Shown here: positions 10,089-18,504 of the stretch, piece after piece
Position numbering within the stretch: position 1 is the stretch's first letter
Layout: every line of letters starts with the position of its first letter
Origin: Nocardia niigatensis NBRC 100131
GTDB taxonomy: Bacteria; Actinomycetota; Actinomycetes; Mycobacteriales; Mycobacteriaceae
NCBI RefSeq assembly: GCF_000308655.1
Contig: NZ_BAGC01000114.1
Location: forward strand, 1 to 64,000
Reading direction: 5' to 3'
Length of the DNA stretch: 64,000 bases
The notes under the pieces: model-generated
Database searches by the model: none
Told to the model about the DNA's origin: nothing
Seen by the model: only the letters and a program-made list of their open reading frames with translations
Program-made: the position numbers and the translations under genes

Positions 10089-10133
10089 CTACGCCATATC
10101 CGCCCGAAATTCGGCCGATACTACGGCGACCCC
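10089..10133. repeat. transposon 1 right terminal inverted repeat
   Basis: Exact 45-bp reverse complement of 4646-4690, ending in ...GGCGACCCC. Confidence 0.93.
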
Positions 10134-10138
10134 GCCTC
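10134..10138. repeat. target-site duplication GCCTC (right)
   Basis: Exact copy of 4641-4645. Confidence 0.9.
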
Positions 10139-11064
10139 GGTGTGCGGGCCGGGGCGCATCAGCGTGGTCTGGGCGCGGGTGTTCTGTAGCACCCGCGCGG
10201 CGACGGGACGGCGTTCGGATTCGTAGGTGTCGAGCAATGTCTCGGGCGCGTGGCCGTGCATGACGGCGGCCAGCTTCCAGCCCAGATTGGCCGCATCCTG
10301 CACGCCGGTGTTCAATCCCTGGCCGCCCGCGGGGAAATGAATATGCGCGGCATCGCCCGCCAGCAGCACGCGGTTCGACCGGTAGCGGGCGGCCAGCCGG
10401 GCGGCGTCGCTGAACTGGGATACCCACCGGGGGCTGTGCATCCCGTAGTCGGTGCCGGCCACCTCGCGGAACGATGCCCGGAACTCCTCGAAGGATGGCC
10501 CGGCCGCGGGGCCGATCGCTCGGTCGTGCCGGTTGACCATGAGGCGGAACCAGCCGGGCCGCAAGGAAAATACCGAGAAGTCACCCGGGCCGCGGCGCTC
10601 GGTGAGGATCCAGCCGGGCGGCGGGTCGGCCAGTTCGGCGTCGGCGATCATGCCGACCATGGTCGCGTCGGTCCCCGTGAACTCGATCCCGGCCAGTTTG
10701 CGAACCGTGCTGCGACCGCCGTCGCAGCCGACGAGATACCCGGCCCGGATCCGGCGGCCGTGCGGCCCTGCGACCTGGACCTCGACACCGCCCGAATCCT
10801 GGTGCACGCCGATCACCGGGAGTCCCACCACACGGGTGCACCCAATTCGGTTGCGTACCGGTCCAGTTGGTTCTCGAGGTCGGCCTGGGTGATGACCAGT
10901 CCGGTCGGGTAGCGGGTGGCGAGGTCGCCGAACGTGATGGGCAGTCCGGCGAAATGCCCCGGAACCCGGCCCTCGAAGACGTACCCGTGCGGTAGGAGAC
11001 GCTCGACCAGTCCGCGCTGATCGAGGATCTCCAGGGTCCTGGCGTTGATGCCGCCCGCCGATTC
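10134..11064 (-). pseudogene. FAD-dependent monooxygenase, N-terminal part (split and degraded)
   Basis: The body of a class A flavin monooxygenase. Recognisable parts are INARTLEILDQRGLVERLLP, the second FAD motif YLVGCDGGRSTVRK and the third FAD motif GDAAHIHFPAGGQGLNTG. The first GxGxxG FAD motif is missing: the sequence upstream of about 11064 is unrelated, so the 5' end is deleted. A frameshift at about 10815-10830 (ELGAPVWWDSR-stop versus VVGLPVIGVHQ) breaks it again, and transposon 1 cuts it at 10134. The C-terminal part lies at 4211-4645. Confidence 0.85.
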
Positions 11065-11134
11065 ACCGCCGGACTCACCGCTGTCCTCGCGGGAACGGTC
11101 CGCGAGGACACCCGGTAGGTCGCGTTCGCCCCGA

Positions 11135-11365
11135 TCAGGGGGTGACGATCGGGAATGTCGGCTCGAAATCGTCCTGGAGCGCGGCGAGTTCACCGAGCGC
11201 GGTGACATCGCCGTCGAGCATGACGGCGCCGCTGCCCGCGAGCTTCCCGGCGCTCGCCGGGTTCAACAGGACTCCGACGAGCGCCGCTGTCGGCCCGGAC
11301 ACCTTCAGGCGCACGTCGGTGGCCATCCCCTGACGGGCATTGAGCACGCCGCGCCGGACCCACAT
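11135..11365 (-). pseudogene. fragment of an alkyl-sulfatase-like SCP2 domain
   Basis: A 76-codon piece resembling the C-terminal SCP2-like domain of class B (MBL-fold) alkyl sulfatases: a GVLNARQG segment, alternating hydrophobic strands, GSGAVMLDGDVTALGELAAL and the terminal FPIVTP. The catalytic metallo-beta-lactamase part is absent, so this is a leftover. The identification rests on the tail pattern only. Confidence 0.5.
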
Positions 11366-11374
11366 CGCCTACTG

Positions 11375-11506
11375 CTGCGCGGCATCGTTCATGGTGATGT
11401 CGGCCCGCAGCCGATGATGATCGAGATCTTCCGGATCGAAAACGGCCGGATCGCAGAGAATTGGGCGCTCGGCCAGGGGTTGCCATACAGTGCGGAAACC
11501 CTGTGA
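11375..11506 (+). pseudogene. fragment of a SnoaL-like (NTF2-fold) protein
   Basis: The last 40-odd codons of a SnoaL-like protein: a strand pair ending in MMIEIFRIENGRIAENW followed by a short tail. The upstream part is missing; it abuts the opposite-strand sulfatase fragment, so a deletion or rearrangement joined two gene ends here. Confidence 0.45.
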
Positions 11507-11705
11507 AGATCCCTGACCGGTTGCCGCCGCCCTCAGCTCTGGGCGTCACCGACACTGAGATCGACTCGGCACGTTCATCTTCAAGGGCTCGTGCTGGCCG
11601 GTTCGGTCAGCACGAGTGGCACGAGAGGACGTTACTCAGGCGTATCCGATGCGGGCCGTGGTTCTCCTGACCGCGCCGGTGAGGATCAAGGGGGCTGGGT
11701 CGCGC

Positions 11706-12110
11706 TTACGTCGTCGGTAGGCGACGCCGGCCGGCGACCGACCATGCGCGGCTGACCTTGGTATCAATCGTTTCCAGCAGATCGATGCCGCTGAGGGTTG
11801 CACCGTCGGGCATAGTCACATGCCAGACGAGCGAGACTCGGCTGGTGCCGTCAGGCTCTACCGTGCCGGTGGTGGGTGCCGCCACTTCGAAGCGGACGCC
11901 GGGCCGATCAGCGTGGAACTTTCGCAAGTAGTCGGCGAACTCGGCGGGAGTATGCACGGCATCGCCAGGATGGCCGTCGGCTTCGATCGCGTTGCCGAAG
12001 AACACACGGAAGTCCTTGGCACACAGCTGGTCAGCGATATCGAACGAACCGTTCCACAATTGCGTCCAAGCGGCGGCGAGCTGTTCAGCAGTGGTGATAG
12101 TGGAAAGCAC
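11706..12110 (-). CDS. SnoaL-like NTF2-fold protein
   Basis: A 134-residue single-domain protein of the SnoaL/NTF2 cone fold. AEQLAAAWTQLWNG forms the first helix and LVWHVTMPDGATLSGIDLLET the late strands. The GTG start at 12110 is supported by AAGGAG five to seven bases upstream. Members are small isomerases, hydrolases or ligand binders; none of the known active sites can be assigned here. It is adjacent to and on the same strand as the WYL regulator (60-bp gap), which may control it. Confidence 0.75.
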   Translation of the reverse strand: MLSTITTAEQLAAAWTQLWNGSFDIADQLCAKDFRVFFGNAIEADGHPGDAVHTPAEFADYLRKFHADRPGVRFEVAAPTTGTVEPDGTSRVSLVWHVTMPDGATLSGIDLLETIDTKVSRAWSVAGRRRLPTT

Positions 12111-12169
12111 TTGCGCTCCTTGTCGATTCGGGCCGCCATTTCGGCGAACTCTCAGTCGACAACCAGCTT

Positions 12170-12895
12170 TCAGCTCAACCGCGACAACGGTATGTCCGTG
12201 ATCGAGGACACATCGATGAGTGTGCCGTCACCTCTCGGAATCAGCGACAGATCGATGTCACGCTCCGGGGTCGCCTCGTCGAGCACGTACGCCTGACGCA
12301 CCCGGTCAAGGCGGAAACCGCGGACACCGTTGCGTAGTCGGCACCAGCCGTACAGGTACCAGGATCGACCGGCCAGCAGCGCCACCGGCTCCACTGTCCT
12401 CTCCGTAACTGCGCCATCGCGGTCGATGTAGTCCAACCGTATGACCCGCCGCTGCACCAATGCCTGCAACACCTGAGGAGGTGCGCCCGGGGTGTCCTGG
12501 GGAATCAATCGGATACGGTCGACCACAGCGGCTGCCGTGGCTCGGTCCCCCTCGGTCAGCACGGCCAGCACTTTATGAACCGCGCTGCGCGCCGCCACCG
12601 CGAACGGGCCACCAGCCAGCTGCGGCAACGCCACGAGCAGTGCGGCTGCCTCTGTCGCGGTCAGTGTCACCGGAGCCAGCGTCCGTCCCCGCTCGAGCGC
12701 GTATCCGCCTGTAGGCCCAGGGACGGCCACAATCGGCAGACCGGCCTGCTGCAAGGCTGCGATGTCCCGCACGATGGTGCGCGGGGTTACCTCGAACCGG
12801 GCTGCCAGCTGGCGCGCCGATCGTGGCCGGGGGCTATAGGCCCGTAACTCCTCGGCCAACGCGTACAGCCGCTCGGTCTTCGTCACGCAGTGCAT
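12170..12895 (-). CDS. HTH-WYL transcriptional regulator (DeoR/YafY type)
   Basis: A 241-residue regulator. An N-terminal winged HTH (about residues 5-60, RSARQLAARFEVTPRTIVRD) is followed by a linker and a WYL domain (about 130-215) that includes GRSWYLYGWCRLRNGVRGFR. WYL domains sense ligands or nucleic acids. ATG at 12895 begins just before the HTH; a GTG three codons later is an alternative. It lies directly upstream of the SnoaL-like gene on the same strand. Confidence 0.88.
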   Translation of the reverse strand: MHCVTKTERLYALAEELRAYSPRPRSARQLAARFEVTPRTIVRDIAALQQAGLPIVAVPGPTGGYALERGRTLAPVTLTATEAAALLVALPQLAGGPFAVAARSAVHKVLAVLTEGDRATAAAVVDRIRLIPQDTPGAPPQVLQALVQRRVIRLDYIDRDGAVTERTVEPVALLAGRSWYLYGWCRLRNGVRGFRLDRVRQAYVLDEATPERDIDLSLIPRGDGTLIDVSSITDIPLSRLS

Positions 12896-13021
12896 TGTCC
12901 ATCGAACCGGAGAATCTCGATGACGCGTAACAGGTTGCTTAGAACTCCGGTGGGCTCCAGACTGCAAGCCGAGCTATCGGCGGGAATGTGGAGTCCGGAC
13001 AGCTTCGGAACGGGCGCGCGG

Positions 13022-13160
13022 CTACTTCTGCCGCCGAGCAGCAGGGTCGGTGCGGGCCTGCCAGGCAATCAATGCCTCGGCTGACGGGCGGGCGTATTGG
13101 CCAGCGAGCCCACCGAGGTGTGTCCGCTCATGCGCATCAGCGCCGGGGTGGACGCTCCGT
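13022..13160 (-). pseudogene. C-terminal fragment of a tyrosine recombinase
   Basis: The end of an integrase-type recombinase: LMRMSGHTSVGSLA is the His/Trp-to-Tyr region. A one-base deletion then shifts YARPSAEALIAWQA out of frame. Nothing of the N-terminus or the Arg-containing boxes is present upstream. The rest of 12968-13426 holds only a short plus-strand hydrophobic stretch of unknown origin and the dinB promoter. Confidence 0.6.
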
Positions 13161-13426
13161 CCTCGCCGTCAACGCCGACAGCCCACTGCGCTCGGGAGCG
13201 ACGCTCGCACTCCTCAGGCTGGGCGATGATGACGACGCTGATCACCGGCAAACCGACCGCCGAGCACTCCCTGCGACTACTGATCCTCACCGGACTGCAC
13301 GTAGTGCTGTTGGGAATCCTCGGCCTCACCCAGATCGGTCCCGACACCAGCAATACCCTGGTCGTGGCAACGCTGTTCGTGATCTGCCGGGGAGGGCGGA
13401 CCCAAGACATGAGACCGATGGGTATG

Positions 13427-13440
13427 CGAACATATGTTCG
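13427..13440. promoter_or_regulatory. LexA (SOS) box upstream of dinB
   Basis: CGAACATATGTTCG is a perfect inverted repeat that matches the actinobacterial LexA consensus TCGAAC-N4-GTTCGA except for the outermost base on each side. It ends 14 bases before the dinB ATG, so bound LexA would cover the transcription or translation start. Confidence 0.85.
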
Positions 13441-13454
13441 TGTCCGGATCGACC

Positions 13455-14663
13455 ATGAGTCTGAGCGAGCGCCCCGAACGGGCCGCGATTCTGCACGCCG
13501 ACCTGGACTCCTTCTATGCCTCGGTGGAGCAGCGCGATAGTCCGCGCCTGCGTGGCCGGCCGGTACTGGTCGGCGGCGGCGTCGTGCTGGCCGCCAGCTA
13601 CGAGGCGAAGGCGTTCGGGGTGCGGACACCCATGAATGTGCGTCGGGCACTGAGCCTGTGCCCCCATGCCATCGTGGTGCCGCCGCGCATGTCGGCGTAT
13701 TCGGAGGCCAGCAAGGCGGTCTTCGAGATCTTCCGCGACACCACGCCCGAGGTGGAGGGCATCTCCATCGACGAGGCGTTCCTGGACGTCGCCGGACTGT
13801 GGCGGATCGCCGGCACCCCGGTCGAGATCGCTCGCGGACTGCGGGCACGGGTCCGGGCGGAGGTCGGGCTGCCCATCTCGGTCGGGGTGGCGCGCACGAA
13901 GTTCCTGGCCAAAGTGGCCAGTGCGGTCTCCAAACCCGATGGGCTACTGGAGGTTCCACCGGACAAGGAACTGGAATTCCTGCACCCGCTGCCGGTGGAA
14001 CGGCTCTGGGGCGTCGGCGAGGTGACAGCGCGGGAACTACGCGAACGTGGCATCACCAAGGTCGGGCAGTTGGCCGACCTTGGTGAGGGACCGCTCGCGG
14101 CGGTACTCGGCCCGGCCACCGGCCGCCATCTGCACGCCCTGTCATGGGCGCGAGACCCGCGCCGGGTGGACACCGGCCGGCGTCGGCGCTCGATCGGCGC
14201 GCAACGGGCGCTGGGCCGCCGCCACCGCAGCGACGAGGAACTCGAGGCCTACCTGCACGGCCTGGCCGACCGGCTCGGGCACCGGTTGCGCAAGGCCCGG
14301 CGGGTGTGCCGAACGGTGATGCTGCGCATGCGTTTCGACGATTTCACCCACGCCACCCGCTCGCACACGCTGGCCGAGGCGACCGACAGCGGCGAGGCCG
14401 TCCTGCGGGCCGCGCGCTCGCTGCTCGCCGCGACCATGCCGCTGATCCGGGAGCGCGGCGGTCTCACCCTCATCGGCCTGTCCCTCACCAATCTCGACAA
14501 TGCCGACACCATGCAGCTGTCGCTGCCGTTCGAACCGCGCGCGGATTCCACCCTCGATTCGACACTGGACGCGCTGCGGGATCGCTTCGGCGCCGGCACT
14601 GTGACGCGGGCAGCCCTGCTACGGAGGGGCGAAGGGCTGTCGGTGCCAATCCTTCCCGACTGA
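13455..14663 (+). CDS. dinB: DNA polymerase IV (Y-family)
   Basis: A 402-residue translesion DNA polymerase. Palm catalytic acids are visible: D16 and D18 in HADLDSFYASVEQ, and D106-E107 in GISIDEAFLDV. The thumb HhH segment is around VERLWGVGEV, and the little finger follows from about residue 235. QLSLPF near residue 357 is a beta-clamp-binding motif. ATG 13455 starts directly before the catalytic segment. The SOS box at 13427-13440 predicts DNA-damage induction. It bypasses damaged template at the replication fork. Confidence 0.95.
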   Translation: MSLSERPERAAILHADLDSFYASVEQRDSPRLRGRPVLVGGGVVLAASYEAKAFGVRTPMNVRRALSLCPHAIVVPPRMSAYSEASKAVFEIFRDTTPEVEGISIDEAFLDVAGLWRIAGTPVEIARGLRARVRAEVGLPISVGVARTKFLAKVASAVSKPDGLLEVPPDKELEFLHPLPVERLWGVGEVTARELRERGITKVGQLADLGEGPLAAVLGPATGRHLHALSWARDPRRVDTGRRRRSIGAQRALGRRHRSDEELEAYLHGLADRLGHRLRKARRVCRTVMLRMRFDDFTHATRSHTLAEATDSGEAVLRAARSLLAATMPLIRERGGLTLIGLSLTNLDNADTMQLSLPFEPRADSTLDSTLDALRDRFGAGTVTRAALLRRGEGLSVPILPD

Positions 14664-14699
14664 TCGGTCCTCTTCGGCGGCGCGGGTAGCCTGTGACGC

Positions 14700-15497
14700 A
14701 TGGCTCTCGACCACGGCGACCCGGGCGACGCGCCCTCGACTCCCCCGCCGCTGACCCCCATCGCGATCACCACCCGGCCGTCCGCGGCGGACGAGGCCAG
14801 AACCGTTGCCGCGGCGACGAATACGGCCACCTTGGCGACCCTGTCGTCCGACGGCGGACCCTGGGCCAGTTTCGTCACATACGGATTGCTTGCGGGACAA
14901 CCGGTTCTGTGCGTGTCCCGGATGGCCGAGCACGGCCGGAACCTGGCCGCCGACCCACGGGCGAGCCTGTCGATCGTCACCCCGGAGCTGCCCGAGGATC
15001 CGCTGGCCGGAACCCGATTGACCCTCGCCGGTATCGCGGAACGCCCACAGGGCGAGGAGGCGGTAGCCGCCCGCGAAGCGCACCTGGCCGCGGTCCCGGC
15101 CGCCGAGACCTACATCGACTTCAGCGATTTCACCGTGTGGGTGCTGCGGGTGCAGCGGGCCCGGTGGGTCGGCGGATACGGCCGCATGGATTCGGCCACC
15201 GCCGACGAATACGTGGCCGCCCAGGCGGATCCGATCATTCCCGCCGCGGCGCGCGCCATCACCCACCTCAATGACGATCACGCGGATTCGTTGCTGGACA
15301 TGGCCCACGCCCGCGGTGGATATCCCGACGCGACCGCCGCGGTCTGTGAGCGTGCCGACCGCTACGGCCTCGATCTGCGCGTCACCACGCCGCGCGGTAT
15401 CGCGGTCACCCGCATCGGCTATCTCACGCCGATCGACAACATCGCCGACTTGCGCGCGGCCACCGTCGATTTGGCACGGGCCTCGCGACCGGAGTGA
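14700..15497 (+). CDS. HugZ-like pyridoxamine 5'-phosphate oxidase-fold / DUF2470 protein
   Basis: A 265-residue two-domain protein. Residues about 30-170 form the split-barrel FMN/heme-binding fold (ATLATLSSDGGPWASFVTYG; FTVWVLRVQRARWVGGYG), and about 185-260 form DUF2470 (ITHLNDDHADSLLDMAHARG). This arrangement is that of HugZ/HutZ heme-degrading proteins and of plant and bacterial heme-regulated proteins, so a role in heme handling is likely but not shown. It starts 36 bp after dinB and is convergent with the amidotransferase gene. Confidence 0.82.
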   Translation: MALDHGDPGDAPSTPPPLTPIAITTRPSAADEARTVAAATNTATLATLSSDGGPWASFVTYGLLAGQPVLCVSRMAEHGRNLAADPRASLSIVTPELPEDPLAGTRLTLAGIAERPQGEEAVAAREAHLAAVPAAETYIDFSDFTVWVLRVQRARWVGGYGRMDSATADEYVAAQADPIIPAAARAITHLNDDHADSLLDMAHARGGYPDATAAVCERADRYGLDLRVTTPRGIAVTRIGYLTPIDNIADLRAATVDLARASRPE

Positions 15498-15516
15498 CGA
15501 GCGGCCGCAGTGCGCG

Positions 15517-16383
15517 TCAGTGCGCGGTCTGGGATGCGGCTGCGGTCTCATCCAGGTCGTAGAGCGAAAGCAGGTGACAGGGCGGGGAATCCCGGATAAT
15601 GCTGGACCGAACATCGAGACGGCCGGTGACATGGAGCAGTTCGCCCGACGCCAGCGACCGCCATCCGGGGTCGCTGTCCATACGCTCACTGGCGATGACC
15701 ACGGCCGGATAACCGGCGAGCGCCACACTCTTGGTCCGAATACCGGTCGCGGCGGCGTGGTCGAGATGCCGATCGCCCTGTGCGCCACCGGCGGCGCGTT
15801 CGAGCACGAACAGGTCGTGGGTTTCGGGATAACGCAGCGCCCACAGCTCGGTCGCGGTGGTGAGGACCAGATTGAGTGCGTAGAGCGGCAGCCGGTCCGC
15901 GATCCAGCCGACCGCGTCGGCAATGCCCGCGGTGACGTCGCCCCGATGGTGATCGGTCCGGGCCGTGATCAGGGCGAAGAAGCGCTCTGAGTCGGTGTCG
16001 CCGTGGACGAGTCGGCGATACTCGCCGAGTTCCCGATCGAGCTCGTCGAGCCCCTGTATCACCCCGTTGTGCGCGAACAGGCGACCGCGCTGGTCGAACG
16101 GATGGGTATCGCGCGGGTTCAGCCCACCGGTCGAGGCGAAGCGGACATGCGCGACGAATGTGCCGGATTCGCGTTCACGGGCTTCCTGGGCGAACAGCCG
16201 GTCCTCGTAGGCCGCGATCGGCTGCTTCTCCACCAGCGGCGCACCCTCGGCGGTGAACGTGCCCAGGCCGACCCCGTCGGGTTCGCGGTGACTTTGCCGG
16301 GACAGGCTGTCGGGTGCCTCCAGCAACCAGAAGGTGGCGCGCACCCGCTGTGGTGCGGCGGAAAGTCCGAACAGACGGCACAT
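15517..16383 (-). CDS. class II glutamine amidotransferase (EgtC/YafJ-like)
   Basis: A 288-residue N-terminal-nucleophile amidohydrolase. Cys2 directly follows the start Met (MCRLFGLSA), as required after Met removal. HVRFASTGG and FAHNGVIQG are the glutamine-binding motifs, and HGDTDSERFFALI continues the fold. The family includes EgtC (gamma-glutamyl removal in ergothioneine synthesis), but no other egt gene is nearby. A stand-alone amidase of unknown substrate is the safer call. Confidence 0.85.
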   Translation of the reverse strand: MCRLFGLSAAPQRVRATFWLLEAPDSLSRQSHREPDGVGLGTFTAEGAPLVEKQPIAAYEDRLFAQEARERESGTFVAHVRFASTGGLNPRDTHPFDQRGRLFAHNGVIQGLDELDRELGEYRRLVHGDTDSERFFALITARTDHHRGDVTAGIADAVGWIADRLPLYALNLVLTTATELWALRYPETHDLFVLERAAGGAQGDRHLDHAAATGIRTKSVALAGYPAVVIASERMDSDPGWRSLASGELLHVTGRLDVRSSIIRDSPPCHLLSLYDLDETAAASQTAH

Positions 16384-16457
16384 GGTGACTCCTCCTGCGA
16401 GAGGCGAAGACGCGCGGACTGCACGACAGCACGGCCATACTGAGGGATGATTGGGCC

Positions 16458-16688
16458 ATGTCGGACACGCCGTCGGTGCTCAAGCATCATCGTATGCCCG
16501 AGCATGACGCCATGCGCCTCTCGGGCACGGTCGAAGCCATGATGTGGACCCACCGCAATTGCATCGAGGGCGACGGCGACAGCGAGCAGTCCTGTGGTCG
16601 CCGGCAGCAACTGATCGAACTGCGCATCCGGAACGGGTGGACCTGGCCGATGCCCAAACCGGATGCGGCGTGGCGGTTGCAGCACTGA
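16458..16688 (+). CDS. small hypothetical protein
   Basis: A 76-residue frame with the high GC third positions of its neighbours, divergent from the amidotransferase. It has two Cys and three His and a final WTWPMPKPDAAWRLQH; no signal peptide, membrane helix or known domain is seen. Real coding is plausible from codon use only. Confidence 0.4.
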   Translation: MSDTPSVLKHHRMPEHDAMRLSGTVEAMMWTHRNCIEGDGDSEQSCGRRQQLIELRIRNGWTWPMPKPDAAWRLQH

Positions 16689-16743
16689 CCCGATCGGCGT
16701 TCAGAGCGGAATACCCACGGCGGCAACATAGTTGGTGCGGTCC

Positions 16744-17175
16744 ATGACCGATGTTGCGCGTCAGCGACTGAACGAAGAAGTGATCGAGGAATTCCGCGCC
16801 GGGGGCGGACGGGTCGGCGGGCAGTTCGCCGGAACCGATCTCCTGTTGCTGACCACCACGGGGGCCCGAACCGGGCAGAACCGCACCTGGCCGCTGGCCT
16901 ATCAGCGCGACGGTGATCGCCTGGCGGTCTTCGCCGCCAATGGCGGCCGGCCGCACCGGCCGGGCTGGTTTCACAACCTGACGGCAAACCCCTCCGGGAC
17001 GGTCGAGGTGGGCACCGAATCCTGGCCGGTGACCGCGGTGATCGCGAGCGGGGACGAGCGGGCGCGGCTGTGGGACCGGCAGCTCGAGAGAACGCCCTTC
17101 TTGGCCGATTTCCAAGCGAAGGTGGGGTGGGAGATTCCGGTCGTGATACTGACTCGCACGGTCACCGCAGTGTGA
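16744..17175 (+). CDS. Ddn-like F420-dependent nitroreductase-family protein
   Basis: A 143-residue split beta-barrel protein of the deazaflavin (F420H2)-dependent DDN family, common in mycobacteria and nocardiae. Typical segments are LLLLTTTGARTGQNRTWPL, GRPHRPGWFHNLTANP and a central strand VEVGTESWPVTA. The enzymes reduce quinones or nitro-compounds; the substrate here is unknown. ATG at 16744 is chosen over GTG 16732, neither having a clear ribosome binding site. Confidence 0.85.
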   Translation: MTDVARQRLNEEVIEEFRAGGGRVGGQFAGTDLLLLTTTGARTGQNRTWPLAYQRDGDRLAVFAANGGRPHRPGWFHNLTANPSGTVEVGTESWPVTAVIASGDERARLWDRQLERTPFLADFQAKVGWEIPVVILTRTVTAV

Positions 17176-17263
17176 CCATGTCGCGTTCACCCCGATCTCG
17201 GTAAGGCCCATGACACGATTCCCACCGCCGCTCGCGCGGCCCGCGAGCAGGGTTGGCGGGACG

Positions 17264-18481
17264 TTAGCGGAGGCCTCGGAAGGTCCTGCGGAGGTCGTCG
17301 GTCCATTCGTCCGGGACCTCCCAGGGGATGAAGTGGCCGCCGTGATCGTGGGCGGTCACCTTCACGAGGTGGTACCACTGGCCGCGTTCGCTGTCCCGGA
17401 ACTGTTGCGCCCGTTGTGCGGTGGTGACGCCGGGCGGGTTCTCATGGGCGACGAAGGTGAGGCCGGTCGGCGCCTCGATCACGGGCCAGCGGTCGTGGGA
17501 CGGGGTCCACGGGTAGCGATTGTGGTTGGCGTATAGGCGCATCGAGCTGCCGATGCAGTTGGTGGCCCAGTAGATGGTCGCGTGGGTCAGCACCTCGTCC
17601 TTGCTGAACACGGATTCGAAGTCGCCGCCGCGATGGTCGCTCCAGTGCATCCAGCGCTCCAGGATCCAGGCCAGCATGCCGGCGGGGGAATCCGACAGGC
17701 CGTGCGCCAGGGTGGCGGGGGCGAGCATCTGGGCGGTCAGGTGGACGGCGAATCGCTTCTCCAGCTCGATGATTCGCGCGTGCACGTCGTCCGGCAGCCC
17801 CTCGGGAATCGGGCGGCCGCCGGTGATGTCCCAGGCGCGATCACCATTGAACAGGTCCAGGCGCTGACCGGAACCGATGTGGATGCCGTAGAGGGCATCG
17901 GCGTACTTGTGGCCGAGCTGGCCGGTCACCAGGGCGCCGACATCGCATCCGGCGGCGGCGTAGCGCTCGTGGCCCAGCACCTCGGTCATGAGGGTGTGCC
18001 AGAGGTCGGCGATCTTCCAGAAGTTCAGGTCCGGGCGGGCCGAGACCGGGGTCGAGAAGCCGAATCCCGGTAGCGAGGGGACGATGACGTCGAACGCGTC
18101 GGCGGGATCGCCGCCGTGCGCCGCCGGATCGGCGAGCGGGTCGATCACCTTGGACCAGTGCCAGAAGGTCCAGGGCCAGCCGTGGGTGAGGATCAGCGGA
18201 GTCGGGTTGTCGCCGACGCCGGGTCTGCGCAGGAAGTGGACGGGGACGCCGTCCACCTCGACTCGGTACTGCTCATAGGCATTCATGGCCTTTTCCTGTG
18301 CGCGCCAATCAAAGTCGGTGCGCCAGTGGTCGACCAGTTCGCGCAGGTAGGCGGTGGGCACACCGTAGCGGCCATCGGCATTGCCGTCGTCGTCGAACCA
18401 GCGCGTCCGGGCCAGGCGCTGACGGAGGTCGTCGAGGACGTTGTCGGACACGTGAATCGGGGTCTGCTGCAACGGGAGCAC
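17264..18481 (-). CDS. epoxide hydrolase (EHN-type alpha/beta hydrolase)
   Basis: A 405-residue enzyme opening epoxides to diols. The N-terminal EHN domain (about residues 5-110) carries FDWRAQEKAMNAYEQYRVEVDG. The oxyanion motif is HGWP (100-103), the nucleophile Asp is D180 in AGCDVGALVTG, and the catalytic His lies in HDHGGHF near the C-terminus. These features match microsomal-type/juvenile-hormone epoxide hydrolases of actinobacteria. The start overlaps the likely promoter of the divergent integrase gene. Confidence 0.93.
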   Translation of the reverse strand: MLPLQQTPIHVSDNVLDDLRQRLARTRWFDDDGNADGRYGVPTAYLRELVDHWRTDFDWRAQEKAMNAYEQYRVEVDGVPVHFLRRPGVGDNPTPLILTHGWPWTFWHWSKVIDPLADPAAHGGDPADAFDVIVPSLPGFGFSTPVSARPDLNFWKIADLWHTLMTEVLGHERYAAAGCDVGALVTGQLGHKYADALYGIHIGSGQRLDLFNGDRAWDITGGRPIPEGLPDDVHARIIELEKRFAVHLTAQMLAPATLAHGLSDSPAGMLAWILERWMHWSDHRGGDFESVFSKDEVLTHATIYWATNCIGSSMRLYANHNRYPWTPSHDRWPVIEAPTGLTFVAHENPPGVTTAQRAQQFRDSERGQWYHLVKVTAHDHGGHFIPWEVPDEWTDDLRRTFRGLR

Positions 18482-18504
18482 ATGTTCAATCTAGGGTCGA
18501 GGAC

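Larger units (their letters stand above)
4646..10133. mobile_element. Tn3-family transposon 1
   Basis: A 5488-bp unit bounded by 45-bp perfect terminal inverted repeats beginning GGGGTCGCCGTAG and flanked by the 5-bp duplication GCCTC. Order inside: frameshifted tnpA reading inwards from the left end, TetR gene, ABC-transporter remnant, ABM-domain gene, and a tyrosine recombinase that stops eight bases before the right repeat. The recombinase probably replaces the usual serine resolvase, as TnpI does in Tn4430-type elements. The element inserted into an FAD monooxygenase gene. With tnpA broken in several places it should not move by itself. Confidence 0.93.

Noticed and set aside
13228..13420. 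Short plus-strand hydrophobic frame before dinB
   Set aside because: One possible membrane helix, but no start signal, no family, and it overlaps the dinB promoter and start in another frame.
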